A DNA stretch of 64,000 nt from JAEUIX01 sp964611125. Lineage in GTDB: Bacteria; Planctomycetota; Phycisphaerae; Phycisphaerales; UBA1924. The notes beneath the pieces are model-generated. The model was given only the letters and a program-made list of their open reading frames with translations. It had not been told where the DNA came from and did not search any database. Where the stretch lies: positions 43,556 to 107,555 of the forward strand of contig CAZSZO010000009.1 in NCBI GenBank assembly GCA_964611125.1. The letters run 5' to 3'. The position numbers and the translations under genes were made by a program. This document shows positions 9,616 to 17,837 of the stretch, in pieces (positions within the stretch are counted from its first letter, which is position 1; the number at the start of each line of letters is the position of its first letter).

Positions 9616-10133
9616 CCACCGCGATGCCGACAACCACAGCCTCACTCACGCCCGAACTCACGCCCACCGGGCAGCCGGACATGCACAGCCTCATCGCCCG
9701 CGGCGTGCTCGAGGAGCTCGTCCCCGCTTCACCCACCAAGCCCGGCTACCTCGTGCTCTCGATCCCCGGCAGCCAGTACCGCCTCCACCTCCGACCCGCC
9801 CCCGGGCCAGAGGCCATCAAGACCGCCCCCGGCAAGAAGATCGCCGGGATCATCGAGGGCCAGTGCCGGCGCGTGGACATCGTCACCACAGGCGGCCGCC
9901 TCGTTGAGCCCGTCATCGGCCGCCCGCGCCGCGTGCATGGCACCGTCATCGCCGCCGACCCCGCCAAGGGAGCCATCACCGTCAACGCCGGCGGCGCCGC
10001 GGCGGTCGACGGCCTTCCGCTGCCCTTCACAGCCCGCCTGGGCGACGCCCGCCAGAACCCCAGCCAGTTCCCCATCGGCGTCATGGTGGCCTTCGATGTG
10101 CTCGACGGCGCCACGTTCACGCCGGTGGCGTGA
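9612..10133 (+). CDS. Hypothetical protein coupled to the amidotransferase gene
   Basis: The protein has 173 residues and starts within the ATGA overlap with the amidotransferase stop. After a Thr-rich N terminus (to about residue 25) it reads as a compact beta-rich domain: GYLVLSIPGSQYRLHL, a KKIAGIIEGQCRRVD strand, then HGTVIAADPAKGAITVNAGG and a hydrophobic VMVAFDVLDG. The pattern suggests an OB-like or small barrel fold, but I do not recognise a family. Coupling to a chorismate-type amidotransferase is the only functional hint. Confidence 0.7.
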   Translation: MTTAMPTTTASLTPELTPTGQPDMHSLIARGVLEELVPASPTKPGYLVLSIPGSQYRLHLRPAPGPEAIKTAPGKKIAGIIEGQCRRVDIVTTGGRLVEPVIGRPRRVHGTVIAADPAKGAITVNAGGAAAVDGLPLPFTARLGDARQNPSQFPIGVMVAFDVLDGATFTPVA

Positions 10134-10142
10134 GCCCGGGCG

Positions 10143-10667
10143 CTATGCCCTCAGGGCCCGGCCGACGCGCATCAGCTCGCCGCACAATTCGTCCAATCGG
10201 CGCGTGATCTCCTCGGCGACGATCGCCTCGCCGTTCACCGCATCGCCAGCCGCGTAGACATAACGGGGCAGCACGATGCAGCGAAAGTCGACCATGAGGG
10301 CGTTGGCGATCTGGAGCGGGGCCATATATGCGCTCGCGCCCCCCGCCGCGCAGGCCAGGCCCACGACCTTGCCGGTCCAGGCCTTGCCGGTGAGCTCGAT
10401 GAGGTTCTTGCAGCTCGCCCCCGCGTCATAGTTGTACACCGAGAACGCCAGCAGCACGCCCTCGGCGGCCCGGATCTGCTCGGCCAGCCCGGCCACCGCC
10501 GGGTGCGCGTACGCCCCGCCGCCGTCGCAGACGGGCAACTTGATCGGCTCGATATCCAGCAGCGTCGCCTCGCCGGAGCGGGCCCGCAGGCAGCGCACCG
10601 CCTCGCGGGCCAGAACGCGCGAACGGCTCTGCGGGTTCAGACTCGTGGAAATGACCAGCATCGCCAT
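10143..10667 (-). CDS. NADPH-dependent FMN reductase family protein
   Basis: The protein has 174 residues from the ATG at 10667, which has ggag nine bases upstream. VISTSLNPQSRSR is the flavodoxin-like phosphate-binding loop; LLAFSVYNYDAGASCKNLIEL matches the SsuE/ArsH-type flavin loop; KVVGLACAAGG is the third strand with its glycine loop. Such enzymes reduce FMN with NAD(P)H for monooxygenases or act as quinone/azo reductases. The neighbours give no partner oxygenase. It converges on the preceding gene with a 9-bp gap. Confidence 0.85.
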   Translation of the reverse strand: MAMLVISTSLNPQSRSRVLAREAVRCLRARSGEATLLDIEPIKLPVCDGGGAYAHPAVAGLAEQIRAAEGVLLAFSVYNYDAGASCKNLIELTGKAWTGKVVGLACAAGGASAYMAPLQIANALMVDFRCIVLPRYVYAAGDAVNGEAIVAEEITRRLDELCGELMRVGRALRA

Positions 10668-10769
10668 GACAGACTCCAGAGGTGGTCGAACGACAGCATT
10701 CGGTTCGATCGGGCCCAAGCCTAGCGGCCGCCGCCCCGCGTCTCCCGCCCGCGCCCTCTACCCTCACCC

Positions 10770-11234
10770 ATGCCCATCAAGGTCGGCGACCCAGCCCCGG
10801 ATTTTGACCGCCCCGATCAGCATGGCCAGCCCGTCCGCCTCCGTGACCTGCGCGGCAAGCCCGTTGTGATCTACTTCTACCCGCAGGACTTCACTCCCGC
10901 CTGCACCGCCCAGGCCTGCGCCTTCCGCGATGCCTATGAGTCGTTCACGCAGGCCGGCGCCGAGGTCCTGGGCGTGAGCACCGGCTCCAGCGGGGTCCAT
11001 GCCTCGTTCGCGCAGCGGCACAAGCTCCCGTTCCGGCTGATCGCCGATGACGGGAGCCTGCGCTCGGCCTTCGGCGTGCCGCGCACGCTCTGGCTCTTTC
11101 CCGGACGCGTCACCTACATCCTCGATGCTCAGGGCGTCGTCCGCCACACCTTCAGCTCCCAGCTCCAGGTCGGCCGCCACATCGACGACGCCCTACGCGT
11201 GGTCCGCGACCTGGCGCAAACGACCCGACCCTAG
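10770..11234 (+). CDS. bcp: Peroxiredoxin, Bcp/PrxQ type
   Basis: The protein has 154 residues, full length for the family. It opens with VGDPAPDF, then PVVIYFYPQDFTPACTAQAC: the peroxidatic Cys (T-P-A-C) and a second Cys five residues later, the atypical 2-Cys arrangement of PrxQ. The conserved Arg of the active site is in SAFGVPRTLW. It reduces hydrogen peroxide and organic peroxides in the cytoplasm using thioredoxin. It diverges from the FMN reductase gene across a 102-bp shared upstream region. No OxyR- or PerR-like site was recognised there. Confidence 0.92.
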   Translation: MPIKVGDPAPDFDRPDQHGQPVRLRDLRGKPVVIYFYPQDFTPACTAQACAFRDAYESFTQAGAEVLGVSTGSSGVHASFAQRHKLPFRLIADDGSLRSAFGVPRTLWLFPGRVTYILDAQGVVRHTFSSQLQVGRHIDDALRVVRDLAQTTRP

Positions 11235-11235
11235 A

Positions 11236-11340
11236 CAGCACAAAGCACACAACACACAGCACCCATTCGGAGGGGACTTGCGCCACTTGGCCGCCGGCGC
11301 AAGCACCGAAAGTGTGTTGTGTGCTGTGTGCTTTGTGCTG
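11236..11340. repeat. Long inverted repeat between convergent genes
   Basis: The arm cagcacaaagcacaca at 11236-11251 is perfectly complementary to 11325-11340; pairing continues imperfectly inward, so the arms are about 27-29 nt around a roughly 50-nt centre. The arms are built of AC/GT-rich words (cacaca, gtgtgt), unlike the surrounding GC-rich DNA. It lies exactly between the stops of bcp and the dockerin gene. A bidirectional terminator is likely, though no U tract follows. Confidence 0.65.
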
Positions 11341-11367
11341 CGCTTTGGGAGGTTTGCCCCGCCCCGT

Positions 11368-12198
11368 CTAGCAACCCTGGAAGTACGCCGTGATCACGTC
11401 CGACAGGTCGTCCGGATCCACGCCGCCGTCACCGCTGAAGTCCGCCGCGGCGCACGCGGGAATCGCGAAGTAGCACGTGATGTAATCCGAGAGGTCATCC
11501 GGATCGAGCGTGCCGTCGCCGTTGAAGTCGGCGCGGCACGCCGGGCCCGAACCCAGCAGGTTCGCGCTCACCCAAGCCGCCGCCAAGTCCAGCTCCGCCG
11601 CCGGCCGGGCCTGGTTCACCACGATGTAGAACGGCTCGCTCTCGCGCACCAGCGGGTCAGAGCACCACATCCGCAGCGTCAGCAGGTACACCCCCGCCTC
11701 CGCCGGAGCCGCCGGCGGCGTCGCCTGGCTCAGGAGCGTGATCGTGAAGTGGTGGTGATACCCGCCGCCGTCATCCACCGTCAGCCCCAGCCCAGGGGTG
11801 AGCACATCATCAGGCGGCGTCAGGGCTTGCAGCGGGCCCAGCCGCATCCGGATCCGCGGCGCGGCGATCTGCACAAAGTCGCTCCCGTTCCACACCCGCA
11901 GCGCCCGCACATAGTCGAACCCCACGACCGAACCCGCGGGCAACTGACCCTCCTCGGCATCAAAGCCCGGCTCCGCCGCGGAGTCGAACTCGCCCAGCTC
12001 CGCCAGGAAGAGCCGGACGCCCGGGGTCATCTGGCCGGTCGCCTCGTCGGCGCTGGCGGTCACGATCCGTCCCCCTTCCACCCCGAGCACCACGTCTCCC
12101 GCGTCGAGCTGGGCGAGGGCCGTCGGCGTCCCGCACATCATCATGGTCATCACCGCGACGGCCGAGCCGGTCGCACGAAAGGTCGCTGACATCATCAT
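11368..12198 (-). CDS. Secreted protein with C-terminal GC-type dockerin
   Basis: The protein has 276 residues. It starts at an ATG cluster (MMM) that overlaps the stop of the pseudopilin gene by ATGA, and ggag is 9 bases upstream. A signal peptide ends near ALAQ (about residue 30). The middle is a roughly 160-residue beta-rich domain containing GGYHHHFTITLLSQ and DAEEGQLPAGSVVGFDYVR. Two tail repeats (about 220-240 and 250-270) read DFNGDGTLDPDDLSDYI and DFSGDGGVDPDDLSDVI, and the chain ends FQGC. This is the textbook GC-type dockerin tail. Being in one operon with a pseudopilin suggests both are exported and assembled on the cell surface. Confidence 0.85.
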   Translation of the reverse strand: MMMSATFRATGSAVAVMTMMMCGTPTALAQLDAGDVVLGVEGGRIVTASADEATGQMTPGVRLFLAELGEFDSAAEPGFDAEEGQLPAGSVVGFDYVRALRVWNGSDFVQIAAPRIRMRLGPLQALTPPDDVLTPGLGLTVDDGGGYHHHFTITLLSQATPPAAPAEAGVYLLTLRMWCSDPLVRESEPFYIVVNQARPAAELDLAAAWVSANLLGSGPACRADFNGDGTLDPDDLSDYITCYFAIPACAAADFSGDGGVDPDDLSDVITAYFQGC

Positions 12199-13034
12199 TT
12201 GGCGATCTCCGGATAGAAGCTGTTATTGTCAAAGTCCGCGTACACCTGTTCGAAGTTGAGGGTCGAGGCATGCCCGTCAAGGAAGCCGTAGTTCGCGGCC
12301 CCGCGCCAGGAATTCCTCGCCCCGCCGTGCGCGTTGAGCTGCATCTGCGCCGACGCCGCGCGCGGGGCCCCGGCGGCCCCCGCGTCGCTCCAGTTCTCCA
12401 CATGCACATGATCCGATCTTGCAAACTGCGGATCGGGATCCCCCCTGGTCATCATCAGAAAGTGGACCGTCGCCGACGGGCGGGGTATCCGCGCCAGCGT
12501 GTCGTACGAAGGGCGGGCCATCAACTGCCGCGCCGGCTTCTTGCTGCGCGTCACGTAGTTGTTCAGCCCATACGACGTCCAGCGGGCCACCCGCCCCGTC
12601 GGCGGCGAAGCCGGGTCCGCCGCGTACGCCTCCGCATAGGCCCTGAAGGTCATGCCCGCATCGCTTCCCCCCTCGCTCACCGCCCACAGGGCGCTGTCAT
12701 CACCCGGCGAGCGCAGCACCAGCGGACCCTCGGCGTACTGGGCCAGCGTCATCGGCCACGCACGGCGCGGATCCCCCAGCCCCCCGTGGGCCAGCGCGGC
12801 GTCCACAAAGGCCTCCTTGAAATCGTTGATGTAGAGCACGTGCGCCGTCTCCAGCATGCGCACCTGCGCCAGGCACTTGGTCGTCCGCGCCGCGCGCCGG
12901 GCGCCCGAGAGCGACGGCAGCAGAATCGCCATGAGCAGCGCGATGACCGCGATGACCACGAGCAACTCCACCAGCGTGAACGCCGGCCACGCAGGCCCGG
13001 AGCGACGCCCCGGGCCGTGAGTCCGCAATGGCAT
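12195..13034 (-). CDS. Type II/IV pseudopilin (prepilin-type N-terminal domain)
   Basis: The protein has 279 residues from the ATG at 13034, which has a gggtga ribosome site; the frame is open 19 codons further. The prepilin leader ends WPA and is followed by FTLVELLVVIAVIALLMAILLPSL, the methylated N-terminal helix of the DUF1559/H-X9-DG-like proteins common in planctomycetes. The cleavage-site residue is Ala, not the usual Gly. The C-terminal block GAANYGFLDGHA is the family DG motif, with the expected His displaced (Trp at that position). It should be processed by prepilin peptidase and inserted in a pseudopilus. It is coupled to the dockerin gene downstream. Confidence 0.9.
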   Translation of the reverse strand: MPLRTHGPGRRSGPAWPAFTLVELLVVIAVIALLMAILLPSLSGARRAARTTKCLAQVRMLETAHVLYINDFKEAFVDAALAHGGLGDPRRAWPMTLAQYAEGPLVLRSPGDDSALWAVSEGGSDAGMTFRAYAEAYAADPASPPTGRVARWTSYGLNNYVTRSKKPARQLMARPSYDTLARIPRPSATVHFLMMTRGDPDPQFARSDHVHVENWSDAGAAGAPRAASAQMQLNAHGGARNSWRGAANYGFLDGHASTLNFEQVYADFDNNSFYPEIAK

Positions 13035-13175
13035 AGATTCACCCTTGGCCGGGCTGCTGGCCCGCAGGCGCCAGTCCGCCCGACTGTTCACGTGACTTAA
13101 GCGAAGGTCAAACTGACGATTGAGCGCGTGCGCTCGGCGGCCAGCCGCCGGGGCCCTCCGCGCGCCGGAGCAGGT

Positions 13176-13634
13176 TCAGGCCCCCGCGCCGATCGGTGGC
13201 CCGCGCGCCCGCGCCGCCCCCGGGCTGACCCGCTCGCACCTTCCGCTGATGATGCGCGCCTCGCCTGGCGGCGGCAGGCTGACCACCACCAACACTGTCG
13301 GACCCTCGCCAACTGGGCGGGCCTCGGCAATCGCGGCGCACACCGCGCACTCGTGATGGCCGGGTTCGTTCGAACCGCGCCTCGGCTCGTCGTCGCCGTG
13401 CGATTGACCCGTCTCGCCCGCGTGCGGGCAGCACCGCTCCGCCGCAAACGCCGAGCCCGCAACCGCGTCGACATCCCCCGGGTGGCCCCCCGAGTGGCCC
13501 CCCGAGTGGCCCCCCGTCTCGCCCCGCCCGCCGTGATGGTGCCACACCGGCCCGAGCAGCACGCTCAGCAGCCCGAGCAAGGCCCACCACGCGGGGCTGA
13601 ATTGGCGACCATGTCTGCGCACCGGAAGCTCCAT
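13176..13634 (-). CDS. His/Cys-rich small membrane protein, possibly DUF2946-like
   Basis: The protein has 152 residues, with one N-terminal membrane or signal segment (about 14-30) followed directly by HHH and GGHSGGHSGGH, then RCCPH, a HGDDEP patch, and HHECAVCAAI. The spacing of His clusters, CCPH and CxxC suggests metal binding outside the cytoplasm. DUF2946 proteins share a short anchor and a HxxCxxC-like motif; the match is only suggestive. A consensus-like promoter and a Fur-family-type palindrome lie immediately upstream (13646-13684). It diverges from the dockerin operon. The C-terminal 25 residues are low-complexity and could be read-through. Confidence 0.6.
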   Translation of the reverse strand: MELPVRRHGRQFSPAWWALLGLLSVLLGPVWHHHGGRGETGGHSGGHSGGHPGDVDAVAGSAFAAERCCPHAGETGQSHGDDEPRRGSNEPGHHECAVCAAIAEARPVGEGPTVLVVVSLPPPGEARIISGRCERVSPGAARARGPPIGAGA

Positions 13635-13645
13635 CTGACCCCTCC

Positions 13646-13684
13646 ATCATACCGCTATCCGCCTGCACATGCAACTCAGTTGCA
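13646..13684 (-). promoter_or_regulatory. Sigma-70-type promoter overlapped by a 7-1-7 palindrome
   Basis: On the minus strand TTGCAT (13674-13669) is followed after exactly 17 bp by TATGAT (13651-13646). Overlapping the -35 is the perfect dyad tgcaact-c-agttgca (13670-13684), the 7-1-7 architecture of Fur/Zur/PerR operators. The start codon at 13634 would leave a leader of only about 5 nt. Promoter and operator are both inferred from pattern. Confidence 0.5.
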
Positions 13685-13841
13685 AATGAGTCCCCCCGCC
13701 CCCCCACACACTCCCCCTTCGGCCACGCCCTCACTCCGGCCCCGCCGCTCGCGCCGCCCGCGTCCTCCCCGCACGACGGAAAATGCCAAAGATCGCTGAA
13801 CTCGACCCCGCCCCCGCGCCCTTCACCTCGTGAGGCACCCG

Positions 13842-14678
13842 ATGAGCACGCTCCCCCCCAACCCGAGCCCGCCGTTACCGGACGACGACCTCCCCGCCGC
13901 CCTGAGGCGCGACCTGCTCGAGCTGCACGCCCTTGCCGAAACCCGCCGGGCCATCCCGCCCGATCTCGATGCCGAAATCCTCGCCGCGGCCCACGCCAAG
14001 CTCCGCCCCGCCGAGCAGCCGCGCAGGCTGCTCTTGGCCCAGCTCCGCTACGCCGGGCCCGTCGCCGCCGCGGCGGCGCTGGTCCTTGTGGCCTACGTCT
14101 CGGTCTACCTCGCATCGCCCGTCAGCCCCGCTGGCGGCCCGCGGCTGCCGCTGGCCGGGCGCCCCGTCGCCATTGGTGAGCTCAAGTCCGAGTCCGCCGC
14201 CGACCCGCTCAGCTCAGGCTCCGGAGGCCTTTCGCACCCCAGCCGCGCCCTTGACGTCGCCGCCCAAGACCCATCAGCCGCCCCAACCTCCACACTCCCC
14301 TCACCTCCAATGGCCCCCGCCGGCGCCCTCGCCGCGGGCCGTGCTCAGCACGACGCCAAGAACGACGCCGCCGGCGCCAACCTGCGGGAAGCCGAGGCGA
14401 ACGCCGAGCTCGCCATCGCCCGGCTCCCAGGCGATCTCACCGGCGACGGCGTCGTGGACATTCTCGACGCCCTCGCCCTGGCCCGCGCGATCCGCGATGA
14501 CGCCGTCACCCCCGCCATGACCGCCCTGGCCGATCTCAACCACGATGGCGTCCTCGACCGCGACGACATCGACGCCATCGCCCGCTCCGCCGTCAGCCTC
14601 GCCGCACACACGCCCGCCCCGGCCAAGCCCGCCGGCCCCCCCTCTCCCAGCGGCCCGGCCGCCGGAGGCGGCACATGA
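13842..14678 (+). CDS. Membrane-anchored protein with external dockerin type I pair
   Basis: The protein has 278 residues from the ATG at 13842 (a GTG at 13830 is the alternative). A cytoplasmic N-terminal segment of about 70 residues is helical (LRRDLLELHALAE, DAEILAAAHAKL), like the inner part of anti-sigma-like proteins. One membrane helix follows at about 71-90, then a Pro/Ala/Ser linker. The outer end carries two dockerin calcium loops, DLTGDGVVDILDALALARAI (about 196-215) and DLNHDGVLDRDDIDAIA (about 230-246), of the ordinary type I form rather than the GC type. It is the first gene of a three-gene operon with ATGA overlaps. Confidence 0.8.
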   Translation: MSTLPPNPSPPLPDDDLPAALRRDLLELHALAETRRAIPPDLDAEILAAAHAKLRPAEQPRRLLLAQLRYAGPVAAAAALVLVAYVSVYLASPVSPAGGPRLPLAGRPVAIGELKSESAADPLSSGSGGLSHPSRALDVAAQDPSAAPTSTLPSPPMAPAGALAAGRAQHDAKNDAAGANLREAEANAELAIARLPGDLTGDGVVDILDALALARAIRDDAVTPAMTALADLNHDGVLDRDDIDAIARSAVSLAAHTPAPAKPAGPPSPSGPAAGGGT

Positions 14679-15397
14679 ACCGCGCCCACCCGCCCACTCA
14701 CTCACTCGCCCACCCACTCGCCCACCCGTTCGCCGGGCTCGCCGGGCTCGCACTCCTCACCTTGGCCATCCTCGGGTTCAGCCGGGCCCCCGGCGCCCCC
14801 GGCCAGCCCGATCGGGCCGAGGGCGCCAAAAACGCCATCCGCTTCGAATCGGTCGACGTCTTCGTCGACTCCGGCCCCCAGCCCCTCGCGGCGTACCAGT
14901 TCGAACTCACCGCCCCCGCCGAGCCGGGCTTCCAGTCGGTCATCGTCGGTGTCGAGGGCGGCGAGCACGCCGCGTACGCCTCGCCCCCCTATTACGACCC
15001 CAAGGCCCTGCAGAACGACCGCATCATCATCGCGTCGTTCAGCCTCGCCGAAGAGCTCCCCACCGGCCGCACCCGCGTCGCCCGCCTGCACATGCAGGTG
15101 CGCCCCGCGCCGGCGCCACCCGCCAAGCCCGCAGCGGCGCCGCAGGGCCCGACCTCGCCAGACAAAGACACCCCAGCCCCCACCGCCAAGGCCCCGGCCG
15201 AATCACCCGCAATCCAAACTCCCACACAGGCCCCCGCTTCGGCCGGCCAGCCCGCCCGCAGCCAGCCCGCCCGGCGCGAGGCCACCGGCCAGGCCCGCGC
15301 CAGCACATACACCATCCAACTCATGACCGCGGCGACCCGCGATGGCGCCCCCGCCAAAGCCGAAGCCACCGTCCGCGTCACCGGAGGCGCCCCATGA
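14675..15397 (+). CDS. Cohesin-like exported protein
   Basis: The protein has 240 residues; its start overlaps the dockerin gene's stop (ATGA), with ggagg 8 bases upstream. A membrane or signal segment lies near residues 20-37. It then has a beta pattern like a cohesin domain: VDVFVDSGPQPLAAYQFEL, IVGVEGG, DRIIIASFSL, LPTGRTRVARLHMQV. A Pro/Ala-rich insert of about 65 residues follows, then a last strand pair (STYTIQLMTAATRDG). Cohesins bind dockerins, and the upstream gene encodes a dockerin pair, so a local partnership is plausible. The fold call rests on strand spacing only. Confidence 0.6.
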   Translation: MNRAHPPTHSLAHPLAHPFAGLAGLALLTLAILGFSRAPGAPGQPDRAEGAKNAIRFESVDVFVDSGPQPLAAYQFELTAPAEPGFQSVIVGVEGGEHAAYASPPYYDPKALQNDRIIIASFSLAEELPTGRTRVARLHMQVRPAPAPPAKPAAAPQGPTSPDKDTPAPTAKAPAESPAIQTPTQAPASAGQPARSQPARREATGQARASTYTIQLMTAATRDGAPAKAEATVRVTGGAP

Positions 15398-17829
15398 CCA
15401 CCCACAACCAGCCCCGCTCGTCCCATCCGTCCCCTTCACCTTCGCGCCGCTCGTCACCGGGCGCCAACCCTCGCCGCACGCCGCCCTGGGCGCTCGTGTC
15501 GGTCGCCTCCGCGGCGCTGGCCGCGACCGTCGGGCTGGCGCTCCTGGGCCTCTCCTCGTGCGCGCAAAAGGCAGCCTCGGAGCAGCAGGCCGCAAACCAG
15601 CCGGGCGCCACCACGGCCGCTGACATGGCGCCGATCGGCGTCGGCCAGTCATCTCTCGGCCTCGACCCCCAGGTCACCCTCGGGCGCAACAGCGCCGTCG
15701 CCGGGCTGCCGCCCTACTCGCGCGGCCTGTCGACCCTCAGTGAATCCGAAAAGTCCGAATACGGAAATCCGAAGTTGCTGGGCGACATTCCTCTCGTGGG
15801 TTCTCTCCTGCGAGCGGGCTCCGCCGCCGCCGCGCCCGACGCCTTCCGCGACCTCCGCCGGCAGGTCGACCTCGCCGGGTCGCTCCCCGGTCTTCAGGAC
15901 GAGGTCTGGGTCATCCAGCGGGCCCGCCCCGCCGGCCAGCCCGGCGCGGGCGACGACCGCCCCGGCTCCGGCGCCCTCGTCACCACCGATCCCAATCAAC
16001 CCGCCGTCCAGATCCCCCTCCCGCTCAAGCACACCGATGTCACCGCCTCCATCGCCGGCAACATCGCCGGCGTCACCGTCACCCAGCAGTTCGCCAACCC
16101 CTTCAACACCAAGATCGAGGCCGTCTACGTCTTCCCGCTCCCCGAAAACGCCGCGATCAACGACTTCGTCATGACCATCGGCGACCGCCGCATTCGCGGC
16201 GTGATCCGCGACCGTGACGAAGCCCGGCAGGTCTACGAGGCCGCAAGGTCCCAGGGCTACGCCGCGTCGCTGCTCCAGCAGGAGCGCCCCAACATCTTCA
16301 CCCAAAAGGTCGCCAACATCGAACCGGGCAGGCAGATCGATGTCGGCATCACCTACTTCAACACCCTCGAATATGTCGACGGCGGCTTCGAGTTCGTCCT
16401 GCCTATGGTCGTCGGCCCCCGGTACAACCCCCCCAGTTTCTACGACGGCGTCGCCGCCGTCGGGCGCGAGCAGGGCGCCCGCGAGCCCGGGGCCTCCGGC
16501 CAGCCCGTCGAAGTCTCCTATCTCCGCCCCGGCGAGCGCAGCGGCCACGATATCAACGTCTCGATCAACCTCAGCGCCGGCATGCCCATCAGCGCCATCG
16601 AGTCGCGCTCGCACGTCATCGACGTGACCCGCGGACCCCAGCCCACCATCGCCGCCATCCGCCTCTCCAGCCGCGACAGCATCCCCAACAAGGACCTCGT
16701 CGTCCGCTACACCGTCGCCGGCGACGCCCTCCGCTCCGGCGTCACCCTCGGGGCCGACAAGGACGGCGGGCAGTACCTCCAGTTGCTCCTGGTGCCCCCC
16801 GCCGCCACCGCCTCCCTCAAGCGCGCCCCCGTTGAGCTCGTCTTCGTCCTCGATTGCTCCGGCTCCATGCAGGGCCGACCCATCGAGCAGGCCGTCGCCG
16901 CCGTCGTCCGCGGCCTCCGCCGCCTCGACCCAAGCGACACCTTCCAGATCATCAACTTCGCCAGCACCGCCTCTCAGCTCGGGTCCGCACCGGTCCCCGC
17001 CACCGACGCCAACATCGCCCGCGGCGTCCGCTACGCCCAGGGCCTCTTCGGCGCCGGCGGCACCGAGATGCTCAACGGCCTGCGCGCCTCCCTCGACTTC
17101 CCCCACGACCCCCGCCGCCTCCGCTTCGTCTGCTTCCTCACCGACGGCTACATCGGCAACGAGAACGAAATCCTGGGCGAGATCCAGGCCCGCCTCGGCG
17201 CCAGCCGCATCTTCAGCTTCGGCGTCGGCACATCCGTCAACCGCTACCTCATCGATTCCATGGGCCGCGTCGGGCGCGGCTGCGTCGCCCATGTCGCCGC
17301 CGGCGACGCCCCCGAGACCATCATGGACGCCTTCTTCGACCGCATCAGCCGCCCCGCCCTCACCGATATCGCCCTCGACTTCGGCGGCCTCGACGTCGCC
17401 GAGGTCTACCCCAGCCGCCTCAGCGACCTCTTCGTCGGCCGGGCCCTCACCGTCACCGCCAAGCTCAAGCCCGGCGCCGCGATCACCAACACCACCCTCC
17501 GCATCCGCGGCAAGCAGGGCGGCGCCGACGCCGCGTTCGAGATCCCCCTCACCGTCAGCGGCGTGGTCCCCCCCGCCCGCCACGAAGCCCTCCCGAGCAT
17601 CTGGGCCCGCGCCAAGATCGCCGCGCTCGCCGACGCGACCTCGCCGCAGGCGATGCAGGAGAACCTGGGCCAGATCAAGCAGACCGCCCTGAGCTACAAC
17701 CTGATGTCAGCCTTCACGTCGTTCGTCGCAGTCGACTCGCTGGCCCCCACCCAGGGCGCCTTCGGCGTGACAGTCCCCGTCGCCGTGCCGGTCCCCGACG
17801 GCGTCCGCTACGACTCGGCGGTGCGGTGA
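15394..17829 (+). CDS. VIT and von Willebrand factor A domain lipoprotein
   Basis: The protein has 811 residues from the ATG at 15394, overlapping the previous stop (ATGA), with ggagg upstream; a longer open frame further up is an artefact. A hydrophobic segment ends in the lipobox-like LSSC (Cys56). A VIT domain (about 210-340) includes VTQQFANPFNTKIEAVYVFPLPENAAI and the typical YEAARSQGYAASLLQQERPNIFTQ. The vWA domain (about 480-640) has the metal-ion site DCSGSM, with a Thr and Asp further on (GGTEM, LTDGY). These domains form extracellular adhesion or assembly platforms. It is last in the operon with the dockerin and cohesin-like proteins; an IS remnant follows directly. Confidence 0.9.
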   Translation: MTTHNQPRSSHPSPSPSRRSSPGANPRRTPPWALVSVASAALAATVGLALLGLSSCAQKAASEQQAANQPGATTAADMAPIGVGQSSLGLDPQVTLGRNSAVAGLPPYSRGLSTLSESEKSEYGNPKLLGDIPLVGSLLRAGSAAAAPDAFRDLRRQVDLAGSLPGLQDEVWVIQRARPAGQPGAGDDRPGSGALVTTDPNQPAVQIPLPLKHTDVTASIAGNIAGVTVTQQFANPFNTKIEAVYVFPLPENAAINDFVMTIGDRRIRGVIRDRDEARQVYEAARSQGYAASLLQQERPNIFTQKVANIEPGRQIDVGITYFNTLEYVDGGFEFVLPMVVGPRYNPPSFYDGVAAVGREQGAREPGASGQPVEVSYLRPGERSGHDINVSINLSAGMPISAIESRSHVIDVTRGPQPTIAAIRLSSRDSIPNKDLVVRYTVAGDALRSGVTLGADKDGGQYLQLLLVPPAATASLKRAPVELVFVLDCSGSMQGRPIEQAVAAVVRGLRRLDPSDTFQIINFASTASQLGSAPVPATDANIARGVRYAQGLFGAGGTEMLNGLRASLDFPHDPRRLRFVCFLTDGYIGNENEILGEIQARLGASRIFSFGVGTSVNRYLIDSMGRVGRGCVAHVAAGDAPETIMDAFFDRISRPALTDIALDFGGLDVAEVYPSRLSDLFVGRALTVTAKLKPGAAITNTTLRIRGKQGGADAAFEIPLTVSGVVPPARHEALPSIWARAKIAALADATSPQAMQENLGQIKQTALSYNLMSAFTSFVAVDSLAPTQGAFGVTVPVAVPVPDGVRYDSAVR

Positions 17830-17837
17830 CTTCGGCG

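Noticed and set aside
15649..17583. 644-codon open frame on the minus strand opposite the vWA gene
   Set aside because: Ala/Gly/Asp/Val-rich antisense shadow of a GC-rich gene; the plus-strand frame has clear domains.
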